Assembly: GCF_000379185.1 (NCBI RefSeq)
Contig: NZ_KB900738.1
Location: 52,528 to 116,527 of the forward strand
Length of the DNA: 64,000 bases
Direction: 5' to 3'
Origin: Capnocytophaga cynodegmi DSM 19736
Lineage (GTDB): Bacteria; Bacteroidota; Bacteroidia; Flavobacteriales; Flavobacteriaceae
Position 1 is the stretch's first letter. Each line of letters begins with the position of its first letter. The notes under the pieces are model-generated. The model ran no database searches, was not told the DNA's origin, and saw nothing but the letters and a program-made list of their open reading frames with translations. Positions 52,229-61,111 of the stretch are shown piece after piece. Position numbers and translations under genes: made by a program.

Positions 52229-52260
52229 AAAGAGCAACTTTAATATTAAAGTTGCTCTTC
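52229..52260. terminator. Terminator between ccoI and initiator tRNA
   Basis: A perfect 30-bp inverted repeat (arms AAGAGCAACTTTAAT and complement, 52230-52259). On the minus strand it is followed by TTTTTG, ending the tRNA transcript; it can also stop ccoI on the plus strand. Confidence 0.85.
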
Positions 52261-52270
52261 TTAAATCTTG

Positions 52271-52343
<73 letters not shown>

Positions 52344-52354
52344 ATTTCTGGGTG

Positions 52355-52384
52355 CAAATATACAACAATATTTTATACTACCAA
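52355..52384 (-). promoter_or_regulatory. Promoter of the initiator tRNA
   Basis: On the minus strand TTG (52384-52382), a 19-bp spacer and TATATTTG (52362-52355) form a canonical Bacteroidota sigma-70 promoter 12 bp before the tRNA. Confidence 0.8.
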
Positions 52385-52410
52385 AATTATTTGCAAAAAA
52401 ATCTGTGAAA

Positions 52411-53550
52411 CTACTCCACATACACGCGTTTTATCCTTCTTGAAAGCGATGTAATTAGCTCATAAGAAATAGTTTGTGCCGTTTCTGCAAGAATTTCAGC
52501 CGTATGTTTTTCATCAAAAATAATTACTTCATCGCCCTCTTTACAATCAATTTCTGTAATATCAACCATTAACATATCCATACAAACATTTCCTACAATG
52601 GGAGCTTTTTTACCATTAATATACACAAAACCAATACCTTTGCCGTAAATTCTGTTTAACCCATCGGCGTGACCCACTGAAATGGTCGCCGTTCGAGTAG
52701 GAGCATCTGCTTGAAAACCAAAATTATAGCCCACATATCCGCCTTTGGGAATATCGTGAATCTGAGAAATCAAACTCTTTAAAATCGTTATCGGACGAAA
52801 ATTAGGCTGATATTCAGCGTCATTCCCAAAACCATACATTCCAATTCCACTACGAACCATATCAAAATGTGCTTGAGGATAGTTCAAAATTCCAGAAGTA
52901 TTACAATTATGAAACAATACTTTATACGAGAAATATTTTTCGATAACTTTCTGACAATCTATAAATTGACGGATTTGCTCTTGCATACAATCTTCAGCGT
53001 TTTTATCTTCCGAAGCAAACAAATGCGAATATGCCGTCCTCACCCTAACTTGTTTTTTATCAGATAAAATTTGACAGACATTTTCAATTTGCTGAGGAAG
53101 AAATCCTAAACGATTCATTCCTGTATTACACTTAATATGAACTGGATAACTATCTAAATTGTTATCCATAGCAAAGCTAAGAAACATATCCAAAGTTCGA
53201 TATGAATACAAAGTAGGTTCCAACTCATACGTTACAATTTCCTGAAAATGTGCTACTTGAGGATGAAGCACCAAAATAGGTTTTGTCACTCCTGATTTGC
53301 GTAATTCAACCCCTTCTGAGGCATAAGCTACAGCAAAATAGTCTGCTAAATCTTTTTTTTCTAAATATTTAGCTATTTCACAATGATTATTTCCATACGA
53401 AAAAGCCTTCACCACCGCCATAAACAGCGTACTTTCTTTTAATTTGCTTTTCAGAAACTTCACATTGTGCTGCAAATTATCCAAACGGATTTCTAAAGTA
53501 GTTTCTTGTACTGATGTATGTTCGTTTTGAGCTTCTTTCTCTATATTCAT
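52411..53550 (-). CDS. alr: Alanine racemase
   Basis: 379 residues. It interconverts L- and D-alanine for peptidoglycan. Seen: FMAVVKAFSYGNNHCEIAKY with the PLP lysine in KAFSYG, VHIKCNTGMNRLGFLPQQIE, RSGIGMYGFGNDAE, and GYVGYNFGFQADAPTRTATI with the catalytic Tyr, followed by SVGHADGLNR and VGNVCMDMLMVDITE. The N-terminal about 18 residues before LEIRLDNLQHN are poorly conserved; the annotated ATG is the first in frame. Next to the tRNA, transcribed on its own. Confidence 0.96.
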   Translation of the reverse strand: MNIEKEAQNEHTSVQETTLEIRLDNLQHNVKFLKSKLKESTLFMAVVKAFSYGNNHCEIAKYLEKKDLADYFAVAYASEGVELRKSGVTKPILVLHPQVAHFQEIVTYELEPTLYSYRTLDMFLSFAMDNNLDSYPVHIKCNTGMNRLGFLPQQIENVCQILSDKKQVRVRTAYSHLFASEDKNAEDCMQEQIRQFIDCQKVIEKYFSYKVLFHNCNTSGILNYPQAHFDMVRSGIGMYGFGNDAEYQPNFRPITILKSLISQIHDIPKGGYVGYNFGFQADAPTRTATISVGHADGLNRIYGKGIGFVYINGKKAPIVGNVCMDMLMVDITEIDCKEGDEVIIFDEKHTAEILAETAQTISYELITSLSRRIKRVYVE

Positions 53551-53609
53551 ATACTAATTATTGTACTTACAATCTTATTTCTCCTACGTACCTACTGATT
53601 TTTCATTCT

Positions 53610-54947
53610 TTATTTGGCTGGAAGCTCTTTTTCAAAGGTGAGTTCCAATACATAATCGGGAGATTCAGGTATTTTTGGGAATTTTAGCAAGATTCCATCA
53701 TTATCTTGAGTAAATTTAATCGATTTTTTGCCGTTATACTCAACAGCTTTGATAAGTTTATTACCCGAATAAGGCAAAAACAAGGCTTTGTCGGTCAAAT
53801 CCAGCACGTGAACATAAAGTGTTTTTCCTTTCTGAGTAGTTACGCCCCAATGGCTGGGAGCTACCACACCCCCTCTTGTACCTTGAATGGTTGGTGCGTA
53901 TGTTTTCATCCACTCGCCCATTTCTTTTAAGCGTTGAACAGCAACAGCAGGTATGTTTCCGTTAGGTTCTGGACCTACATTCATCAGTAAATTCGCATTT
54001 TTTCCTGCCGCCTTAACCAGATACTGAATCAAAGTTTTAGTGGACTTATAATTCTGGTCGATGATTTTATATCCCCACATTCCGTTCATCGTTTCACAGG
54101 TTTCTAACGGCAAACGGCTGATGTCTTGCCCTGACAATCCAGCTTTGTTCTCACCAGGAAGGTCTCGTTCAAATATCTGGATATCTTCTCCAGCAAACGG
54201 CGTAATGTGATGATTATTCCCGATGAGACAAGCAGGTTGTAATTTGTGTATCAAGGTGTATTGCTCATCAAGGTTCCACGTTTTAGCAGTCATTCCGTCT
54301 GGATAAATGTCTTTGTCCCACATTCCGTCAAACCAAATGGCACCTATCTTTCCATAATTCGTCAGAAGTTCAGTAAGTTGATTGTTCATAAATGCGTGAT
54401 AATCTTCCCACTTGCCTTGTTTGGTTCTTCCTGTGCCTTTGCCAGTACGCCCAAGCGGATAATAGTCCTCCCGACGCCAATCTAAGTGCGAATAATACAG
54501 ATGCAGACGTATTCCCTGATTTTGGCACTCTTGAGCAATCTCCTTGATGATATCGCGTTTGAAAGGTGTGGCTTTCACAATGTTATAATCACAATGTTTG
54601 GTATCAAACATCGAAAATCCATCGTGATGGCGTGTAGTTATCGTAATATATTTCGCCCCTGAAGCCTTAATGGCTGCAACCCATTCGGCTGCGTTGAATT
54701 TTGAAGGATAAAATCCAGCAGCTAACTTTTCATACTCTTGCCAATGCAAGTTTTTGTTGTGCATAACCCATTCCCCGTCGGCAAGCATACTATAAATTCC
54801 CCAGTGAATAAAAATTCCGAACTTATCATCTTGAAACGCTTCTCTTGCTTTCAAATTCTCTACCGATGGTTTGTAGCCTTTTTGCCCCCATACAAACATA
54901 CAACTCAATAAAATTGCGATGTTTAGAAAGATTTTCTTTGTTGCCAT
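53610..54947 (-). CDS. Alpha-L-fucosidase, GH29
   Basis: 445 residues with a signal peptide (IFLNIAILLSCMFVWGQ). GH29 features: DDKFGIFIHWGIYSMLADGE, ITITTRHHDGFSMFDTKHCD, and the nucleophile Asp in KIGAIWFDGMWDKDIYP. YLVKAAGKNANLLMNVGPEP is the conserved C-terminal part of the catalytic barrel; a short beta domain follows. It removes terminal fucose from host or dietary glycans, probably in the periplasm. It is followed in the same strand by alr and preceded by the GH20 gene, so the region forms a loose glycan-degrading group. No SusC/D pair is present. Confidence 0.95.
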   Translation of the reverse strand: MATKKIFLNIAILLSCMFVWGQKGYKPSVENLKAREAFQDDKFGIFIHWGIYSMLADGEWVMHNKNLHWQEYEKLAAGFYPSKFNAAEWVAAIKASGAKYITITTRHHDGFSMFDTKHCDYNIVKATPFKRDIIKEIAQECQNQGIRLHLYYSHLDWRREDYYPLGRTGKGTGRTKQGKWEDYHAFMNNQLTELLTNYGKIGAIWFDGMWDKDIYPDGMTAKTWNLDEQYTLIHKLQPACLIGNNHHITPFAGEDIQIFERDLPGENKAGLSGQDISRLPLETCETMNGMWGYKIIDQNYKSTKTLIQYLVKAAGKNANLLMNVGPEPNGNIPAVAVQRLKEMGEWMKTYAPTIQGTRGGVVAPSHWGVTTQKGKTLYVHVLDLTDKALFLPYSGNKLIKAVEYNGKKSIKFTQDNDGILLKFPKIPESPDYVLELTFEKELPAK

Positions 54948-55066
54948 ATGCTTTGTTTTTGGTTAATCAATATAAAATATTTCTATCTTCATACAGAAGT
55001 ACTCATAGGAGCTGTAAAAGTAGTAACTTTAGCTAAAAATCACAAATCTGATAAATAATATCATAA

Positions 55067-55104
55067 AAAAATCCCTCTCAACATTATCATTGAAAGGGAT
55101 TTTA
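55067..55104 (-). terminator. Terminator of the GH20 gene
   Basis: Stem AAATCCCT.TCAA/TTGA.AGGGATTT with one internal mismatch and an 8-nt loop, followed on the minus strand by TTTTTTT, 15 bp after the stop. Confidence 0.8.
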
Positions 55105-55118
55105 ACAAAATGGAAAAA

Positions 55119-56822
55119 TTATTTTTTATCTTCGAAGATATGTTTTGCGTAATTTACCTTCATTATATCAAAAATGTTACGAATAGATGTGATACGCTCT
55201 TTAAATTGGTCATAATTTTTCTGTGCTACAGGTGTCCATTGTACTTCAGAAAGAGCTGTCATACGTGGTGCAACCATATATTCGGCTTGTTCTGGGCTGT
55301 GGATATATTCTGTCCAGAGATTTGCCTGTACTCCCAAGATAAGTTTAGCTTGTTCAGGAGTAAACTCAGTAGGTACGGGGTCGTATGAATATGTTTTTTC
55401 AACAGTGGTAAGACAACAGATGCTCAAATAAGGTTGTTTGGTTTCTGCATCGACTGCATCTTGATAATGGTCGAAATAACAATACCCACCTGGCGTCATA
55501 ATTGCTTTATGTCCAGCTTTTGCAGCGGCAATTCCGCCCTCTACACCTCTCCAGCTCATCACGGTAGCGTTAGGTGCTAAGCCTCCTTCCAAAATCTCGT
55601 CCCAACCGATGATTTGGCGACCTTTTCCGTTCAAGAATTTCTCTACACGGCTGATGAAATAGCTTTGTAACTTCTCTTCCTTGCTATGTTTTCTTCCATC
55701 GATGGCACTCGGTTCTGTATCATCTTTCAAACCTAATCGTTTGATTACTTCCTGAGCTTGTGCTGATTCTTTCCATTCTTTTTTAGGAGCTTCATCGCCT
55801 CCGATGTGTATATATTCGCTTGGGAAGATATCAATCACTTCGGTAAGCACATTTTCCAAGAATTGGAAGGTTTCTTCCTTCGGTGCTAAGACCTGATCGA
55901 AGACTCCCCAGTACTCTGCGACCTTGTAAGGACCTGTTCCGTTACCAAGTTCAGGATATGCTGCCAATGCTGCCAACATATGCCCAGGCATATCGATTTC
56001 GGGAATGACTGTGATGTGTCGTTCAGCGGCATATCTAACAATTTCTTTGGCTTCTTCCTGTGTATAAAACCCTCCGTAACGCTTTCCGTCTCCTTTGAAA
56101 GTAGCTCCCTCGTAAGCTCCAGGGAAATTCTTCCCGATGGCGGTCTGTTCACGCCACGCTCCCACTTCGGTTAGCTTTGGATACTTCTTAATTTCTAATC
56201 GCCAACCTTGGTCTTCTGTTAAGTGCCAGTGAAACTTATTCATTTTGTGCAAAGCCAAAAGGTCGATATATTTTTTGATAAACTCCATTGGGAACATATG
56301 CCTTCCAACGTCCAGATGCATTCCACGATACGCAAATCGAGGGGCGTCTTCAATCTTTACAGACGGAATAACGTAATGTACATCGTTATTTTCAGCAGTT
56401 ACCTGTTTAATCATCTGACGAAGCGTTTGCAATCCGTAGAAAACTCCTTGAGCATTGTTACCACTAACGGTTATTAGCTTTGAATTTCCATCAATTTTGT
56501 AACCTTCCTTCTCAGTGACTTTCTGGTCGATGTGTAGGAAAATACCTTTGTCAAATTTCCCTTCTGTTCCAAAGGTAACATCGACACCTGTTTGCAATTT
56601 GATGTATTCTTTCAAGAACTCGGCTTCTTTTTGAAGCTCTTTGTCGAAATAAATCTTCGTCTTTCCATTTAGAAGAAAGCGTCCGTTTTGGATTTCCAAC
56701 TTCTGTGGAAGCGGAACAACAGCATAATCAGTCGTTACATTTTGAGTTTCAGCATACGGATTCTTTTCCTCGCAAGAAACCAACGCAAAAGCCAATGCAA
56801 TGGCTAATATACATCTTTTCAT
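55119..56822 (-). CDS. Beta-N-acetylhexosaminidase, GH20
   Basis: 567 residues. Lipoprotein signal CILAIALAFALVSCEEKN (Cys17 with acidic residues behind it, as in surface-exported Capnocytophaga lipoproteins). A GH20b domain (about 30-150) contains VPLPQKLEIQNGRFLLNGKT. The catalytic barrel has APRFAYRGMHLDVGRHMFP, KFHWHLTEDQGWRLEIKKYP, the acid pair in YIHIGGDEAPKKEW and the C-terminal WTEYIHSPEQAEYMVAPR. It removes terminal GlcNAc/GalNAc from glycoproteins. With GH29 and glycosylasparaginase it completes a minimal N-glycan-stripping set. Confidence 0.96.
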   Translation of the reverse strand: MKRCILAIALAFALVSCEEKNPYAETQNVTTDYAVVPLPQKLEIQNGRFLLNGKTKIYFDKELQKEAEFLKEYIKLQTGVDVTFGTEGKFDKGIFLHIDQKVTEKEGYKIDGNSKLITVSGNNAQGVFYGLQTLRQMIKQVTAENNDVHYVIPSVKIEDAPRFAYRGMHLDVGRHMFPMEFIKKYIDLLALHKMNKFHWHLTEDQGWRLEIKKYPKLTEVGAWREQTAIGKNFPGAYEGATFKGDGKRYGGFYTQEEAKEIVRYAAERHITVIPEIDMPGHMLAALAAYPELGNGTGPYKVAEYWGVFDQVLAPKEETFQFLENVLTEVIDIFPSEYIHIGGDEAPKKEWKESAQAQEVIKRLGLKDDTEPSAIDGRKHSKEEKLQSYFISRVEKFLNGKGRQIIGWDEILEGGLAPNATVMSWRGVEGGIAAAKAGHKAIMTPGGYCYFDHYQDAVDAETKQPYLSICCLTTVEKTYSYDPVPTEFTPEQAKLILGVQANLWTEYIHSPEQAEYMVAPRMTALSEVQWTPVAQKNYDQFKERITSIRNIFDIMKVNYAKHIFEDKK

Positions 56823-57447
56823 ACGTATTAATTTATATTGTTAATTAATTTTTATACTTGTAATTGTGCTAAATGCAAAATAAATCTACAATTAATCAAT
56901 ATCTATCAGGTCAAATTTTATTCGAATTTATTTTTTTGTTATTCTTTTCCTTAGATGAAAAGAATCAAAAATCAAGGCTTTGAATATTTCGCTAAAAATC
57001 ACATTCATTACGCTAAAAATCTCCAAACTTACTCCCTACGGTCGCTTCGAACAATGGATATTTTCTACGCTACATTCATTGATTTTCTTAACGCTTCATC
57101 TTCAATGCCACTAAATTTGAGTAAAAACAATAAGAATCATTAATATGTTTTTTCTTATATCTTCTAATTTATATTGTTAATTATTATTTTCGTTACAAAT
57201 CGAATTTATTAAATATTATTCAAACATTGTGACAAATATACAATCAATTAAGACGCTAAGCTGAGTAAAATTTAAGCTATTTATGCACAAGACTTCAACT
57301 TTGCTTAGTTTGATAGTACTCATTATATTGCTTAACTTCACATTTTTTAATTTAAGGCTGATAAGTTGTTTGATTTGTTAGGTACAAATCTACAATTTTT
57401 TATTAGTTTGTGAGATGTATTTCTTATAAAATATTTTTAATACAATA
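56823..57447. other. Long intergenic region, no gene seen
   Basis: 625 bp. The promoter of the GH20 gene should lie at its left end. From 56940 to 57140 a GC-richer stretch (e.g. CTTACTCCCTACGGTCGCTT) reads as a 62-codon frame with no recognisable family; it looks like a decayed repeat of a type common in flavobacterial intergenic DNA. The rest is AT-rich. Confidence 0.6.
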
Positions 57448-57471
57448 AAAGACGCTCGATTGAGCGTCTTT
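57448..57471 (-). terminator. Terminator of the 57480 gene
   Basis: Perfect 10-bp stem AAAGACGCTC/GAGCGTCTTT with a 4-nt loop and T-rich tail on the minus strand, 9 bp after the stop. Confidence 0.9.
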
Positions 57472-57479
57472 ACTTTAAA

Positions 57480-58133
57480 TTAGTTCCTCATAAACTTGCC
57501 AAGACTTTCCAATAATTGGGGTTGGTCTTCCAGTGCGATTTTAGCAATGCTATAAAATTCGCGTACCCACTTCTCTAACTCGGCAAATGCGGCATCTTTG
57601 TTCTTGGTTGCCTGTTGGCTTTCACCTTTTTCATTGGTATATTGCAAATAGGCTTGTCGTACTTCCGTTAGTGCTTTGAGTTGCTCAGCAATATGCTCAT
57701 CGGTAATTTTAAGTCTCTTTAAAGGTGTACGAAGTTCCTCCTTTGCTTGTAATTGCTTATAGAAGGTATCAATATCCTCAAGTAATCCATTAATTCGGAT
57801 ACTCATAACGCCTTTAATTGCCAATACAATAAGGATAGTATCTTCCTCTTTAAAGATGATTTTTGCTTTTTTGCGGTCGGTGGTGTACGTTTTTTTCAGC
57901 TCTTCAAACTTTTTGCTGAACGTGTCGTAGGCTATCTTTTCTTCAGCTGATTCTGTTTTGTTCAGGTCAAGTTTTTGTGCTGCATTGTCGTAAAGAACCT
58001 TGCCTTTAGCAATTTCTTGGTCATCATAGCCGTACTCTGCCAGCTCATTTTTGAGCAGTTCGTTCTTGCTGATGTTCTCAAAAATGGCTCCATAGTTGTG
58101 GAACGCTTCGATTGTAAGTCTTTTTTGCCCCAT
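57480..58133 (-). CDS. Conserved helical protein of unknown function
   Basis: 217 residues, almost entirely helical, with no signal or membrane segment. Typical stretches are RLTIEAFHNYGAIFENISKN, LYDNAAQKLDLNKTESAEEK and AFAELEKWVREFYSIAKIAL. It looks like a family of small Bacteroidota-restricted cytosolic proteins without assigned function. A 21-bp repeat array lies 146 bp upstream, on the same side as in array C's neighbour, and a strong terminator ends it. Confidence 0.75.
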   Translation of the reverse strand: MGQKRLTIEAFHNYGAIFENISKNELLKNELAEYGYDDQEIAKGKVLYDNAAQKLDLNKTESAEEKIAYDTFSKKFEELKKTYTTDRKKAKIIFKEEDTILIVLAIKGVMSIRINGLLEDIDTFYKQLQAKEELRTPLKRLKITDEHIAEQLKALTEVRQAYLQYTNEKGESQQATKNKDAAFAELEKWVREFYSIAKIALEDQPQLLESLGKFMRN

Positions 58134-58278
58134 AATTATTATTTTTTAAAGTTTTTTATTTATTTTTATTATCTATTTCATCTTTTTACAGCAAAAATTG
58201 TTCCAAATTACTTCTTTTTTGATAGAAAATAGCTTCATTTCCTGACGTATCAAATTAATTTTCCTATAAACTTGCTTT

Positions 58279-58383
58279 ATCTCCTATTGTACGGACTTTA
58301 TATTACTCTGTACGCACTTCATTTCCTATTGTACCTACTTCATTTTGGTCTGTACTATGTTCATTTTAACCTGTACGAAATTT
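58279..58383 (-). repeat. Tandem array of five 21-bp units (array D)
   Basis: Five contiguous 21-bp units on the minus strand with consensus GAAGTNCGTACARARNAAAA plus T, e.g. GAAGTGCGTACAGAG as the core of one unit. A sixth decayed unit follows at 58258-58278. Length, register and consensus equal array C at 29702. The remaining parts of the 58134-58427 gap are AT-rich without a gene. Confidence 0.9.
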
Positions 58384-58427
58384 ATTTTGTGTTGAAATAA
58401 CTCAAAAAAGATATGTTTGTTCAAAAA

Positions 58428-59870
58428 CTAAGGTACAATCCTAATTCCATCAATAGGTTTTCCATTTTTATACGATTCTCTGTTTATACTGATAATCGTT
58501 GAAGCATCAAACCATTTAAGTATCTTTTCTTTTTCTTGTTGAGAAATATCTCCATAGATAGATAATTCTTTAATAGGAATGTTTTTTAACCATTCGGGGA
58601 TAGAAACTTTCTTATTGAAGTATAAATCCAATTTATTTATCTCCTTTAATTCTTTGAGTATTTCAGGAACTTCATCTACTCTTAATTGTATTTTGTATGA
58701 GTCATTATCACTTTTAATTTTTTGAAGTAAAAAGGAATTATTTACATCTTTTTTCCGAACCATCCAACTGATTTGAGGTGTTAGGGCAAAGGTTTTGGGG
58801 TCTTGTTTGAGCCCTACGAATCCACTCCAAAGTTCCAACATTGTTTCAGTAGTTTGTCCGTTACCCGTTTGGATGTATTTTACATCTATTTTTACCATTT
58901 CCTCAGGAAGGCTTGAAGTTCCGTTAAGCGATTTTAAATTATTACGCTTTCCGTCCTTGTCATAAGGAAAGAATTTAACAATCCAGCCATCAATAACCTT
59001 TGGTGCCCCGTATTGTTTTTTTGTGTGATACTTAAACATATTCTGCCAAAACTTTTTGTTCACCTTTCCTTCGGAAGCATTAATAAATTCTTTCAAAAGA
59101 GGTTCTATTTCATCAATCCACCAAGCCAAATCGTATTTTTTGAGCTTTTGTGCCTTATCGAGTACCTTTTTCCAATCTTCTGTGTTTCCTTGTAAAGTGA
59201 TTTCAGGGATACCGCAAGCTATATATAGCACCACAAACTCGAAATAAGGCTCCATCGCTTTCATTACATTGATTTGTGAAGCTACTTTTTCGGTAATTCC
59301 CGTAGTTGAGAAGTTTGCAGTGAGCAAATCTATGATTTCTTTACCTGTATGTTTTGCCATTTGCGAATCAAATTCGTTAAAAACGGCTTCCCATCGGGTA
59401 GGATTTGTCTCGTGGAGCAAATCTGTTTCGGACAGAACCACCAAAGAAGTCTTTCCTTTGAAATCTACAAAGTATTTTCTGTATTTTTCGGGATTGGAAT
59501 GAATATGCCGAGCGAAACCTTGGCTAATTAACAACCACATCATATCGGGCGAAAGCACAAAGGGACGATGGTCGGCGTAAGCAGTGTACATTCCGTTAAA
59601 AAATGAGTGATATCCAAAGCTGACCAAGCTATCGGGAGCGTTACTTTTGGCTAAAATATCGTACTGTACCTTTAGTTTTCTATCTTTAACGTCCCATTTT
59701 CTAAGCTCGTAATCCTTTAAAATCAACTCTTCATAAATTTCTTCATATGCTTTTACATCAAGTGCCTTTTCAGGCTTAGAAAGTTCTTCAACCTGAAAGG
59801 TCACTCCCTCCTGAGCCAAAGAAAACACCACAAAGTAGCTCATTACCAAAGTTAGTATTATCTTTTTCAT
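58428..59870 (-). CDS. DUF4419 domain protein, exported
   Basis: 480 residues from the ATG at 59870, which starts a normal signal peptide (KKIILTLVMSYFVVFSLAQ); the ATG 27 bp upstream adds a polar extension and is less likely. DUF4419 features: FGYHSFFNGMYTAYADHRPF, LSPDMMWLLISQGFARHIHS, and ACGIPEITLQGNTEDWKKVL. The C-terminal about 130 residues contain leucine-rich-like strands (NKLDLYFNKKVSIPEWLKNI). Function of DUF4419 is unknown. Array D lies just after its stop. Confidence 0.88.
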   Translation of the reverse strand: MKKIILTLVMSYFVVFSLAQEGVTFQVEELSKPEKALDVKAYEEIYEELILKDYELRKWDVKDRKLKVQYDILAKSNAPDSLVSFGYHSFFNGMYTAYADHRPFVLSPDMMWLLISQGFARHIHSNPEKYRKYFVDFKGKTSLVVLSETDLLHETNPTRWEAVFNEFDSQMAKHTGKEIIDLLTANFSTTGITEKVASQINVMKAMEPYFEFVVLYIACGIPEITLQGNTEDWKKVLDKAQKLKKYDLAWWIDEIEPLLKEFINASEGKVNKKFWQNMFKYHTKKQYGAPKVIDGWIVKFFPYDKDGKRNNLKSLNGTSSLPEEMVKIDVKYIQTGNGQTTETMLELWSGFVGLKQDPKTFALTPQISWMVRKKDVNNSFLLQKIKSDNDSYKIQLRVDEVPEILKELKEINKLDLYFNKKVSIPEWLKNIPIKELSIYGDISQQEKEKILKWFDASTIISINRESYKNGKPIDGIRIVP

Positions 59871-59889
59871 TTTTCTGATGTTTAAAAAA

Positions 59890-60093
59890 TCAATCAAACA
59901 TTTCAGGGTCTTTATTTGCTCGGTTTTTCATATATGAATATAAAAGGTACGCAAGCAAACTTAGTACAATAACAGGAAGAAAGCTACCTATTATTAAACT
60001 AATTTCATAAGTACTATCGGGAGCTTCAGCAATTTTTTGTTTAATTTGTTCTAAATGCTGTTCTTGCTTTGGGTTTTGTAATAAAAGTATCAT
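59890..60093 (-). CDS. Small membrane protein coupled to the enoyl-CoA hydratase gene
   Basis: 67 residues with one membrane helix (LIIGSFLPVIVLSLLAYLLY) and a charged N-terminal segment (NPKQEQHLEQIKQKIAEAPD). Not recognised. Its start overlaps the end of the upstream gene by 4 bp, which supports real translation. It ends 19 bp before the DUF4419 start. Confidence 0.6.
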   Translation of the reverse strand: MILLLQNPKQEQHLEQIKQKIAEAPDSTYEISLIIGSFLPVIVLSLLAYLLYSYMKNRANKDPEMFD

Positions 60094-60860
60094 CGATTTT
60101 TGAATTTTGCTAACATTTGTTTGGTTTGTTGGGAAAGTACGAGTTTTCCTGAGATTTCAGCATTCTTCGGAAGCTCCTCGAGCCAATGTTCGGTGTGTTG
60201 CCAAGTGATACGTTTCATCTCGGAAAGTGCTACTGGATTGGATTGCAACAATTTTTCTAAGAAATATCCGATAGCTTCGTCCATTTCTTTGCTATTTTCA
60301 AACACCCTTGCGTAAAGTCCTTTTTGCTGAGCCCAATAGGCGTTCTTCCATTGGTCGGGAGCCATAAAAAGCTCATTAAGTGCGGCTTGTCCAGCTTTTC
60401 TTAGGATTACAGGAGCAATCACAAAAGGACCAATACCCAGCGAAAGCTCCGATAAGCGAATGGTGGCAGCCTCAACCGCAAACACATAGTCACACGCTGC
60501 GATAAGTCCTACCCCTCCGCCAACAGCTTTGCCTTGTACACGCCCAATGATGAGCTTTTTGCATTCACGCATCGCCAAAAAAAGATTAGCAAAACCATTA
60601 AAAAACCGATTCCCCTCAGCTTCAGTTTCTATTGCTAACAATTCATCGAACGAAGCTCCTGCACAGAAAGCTCTGTCGCCTTCACTTTTGAGCAAGATGA
60701 TAGCAACTTCAGGATTGTTAGAAAGCACGTTTAACTCTTGAGCAAGTCGCTCCAAAAGTTCCAACGGAAAAGAATTCGCATTGGGATGCCCAAACTCAAT
60801 GGTGGCAACTTTATTTTCAATTTTAGCATATAAAGAGCCGTTTTGTCTGTCTGTTGTCAT
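60090..60860 (-). CDS. Enoyl-CoA hydratase/isomerase family protein
   Basis: 256 residues from the ATG at 60860 (an in-frame TTG 18 bp upstream is less likely). Crotonase-fold motifs: VATIEFGHPNANSFPLELLE, GDRAFCAGASFDELLAIETE (oxyanion CAGA), and VQGKAVGGGVGLIAACDYVF (GGG). The best-fitting subgroup may be methylglutaconyl-CoA hydratase of leucine breakdown, but the catalytic Glu positions cannot be settled by eye. Upstream, a -7-like TACTTTTG (60883-60876) lies only 16 bp before the ATG. Confidence 0.9.
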   Translation of the reverse strand: MTTDRQNGSLYAKIENKVATIEFGHPNANSFPLELLERLAQELNVLSNNPEVAIILLKSEGDRAFCAGASFDELLAIETEAEGNRFFNGFANLFLAMRECKKLIIGRVQGKAVGGGVGLIAACDYVFAVEAATIRLSELSLGIGPFVIAPVILRKAGQAALNELFMAPDQWKNAYWAQQKGLYARVFENSKEMDEAIGYFLEKLLQSNPVALSEMKRITWQHTEHWLEELPKNAEISGKLVLSQQTKQMLAKFKNR

Positions 60861-61111
60861 AATTTCATTTTTTTTCAAAAGTAGTAATATTTTTACAGAT
60901 TATCGTGCTTTGGTTTATTTTTTTAGATTTATCAATTAAAACTCATTACTGAAACGAATAACCCCCTTAATGAAAAACCCCCAAGAGAAAATTTCTTTTC
61001 CTTAGGGATTTTCACGATTTATGAATATTTGTCTAAACTATACAGGCTTTATCTCATAATTTCATTTCGTTGATTGTTTCTTGCCTTAGTAAAGCCTTAC
61101 TAAAAAACGAT

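Noticed and set aside
56955..57143. 62-codon reading frame after the GH20 gene
   Set aside because: Composition looks like translated repeat-like intergenic DNA; no family, no promoter.
60840..61110. Terminator in the gap between the enoyl-CoA hydratase start and the MBL-rhodanese stop
   Set aside because: Only weak stems with long loops (around 60965-61013) and a 7-bp AT-rich stem (61086-61103) were found, without a proper T-run.
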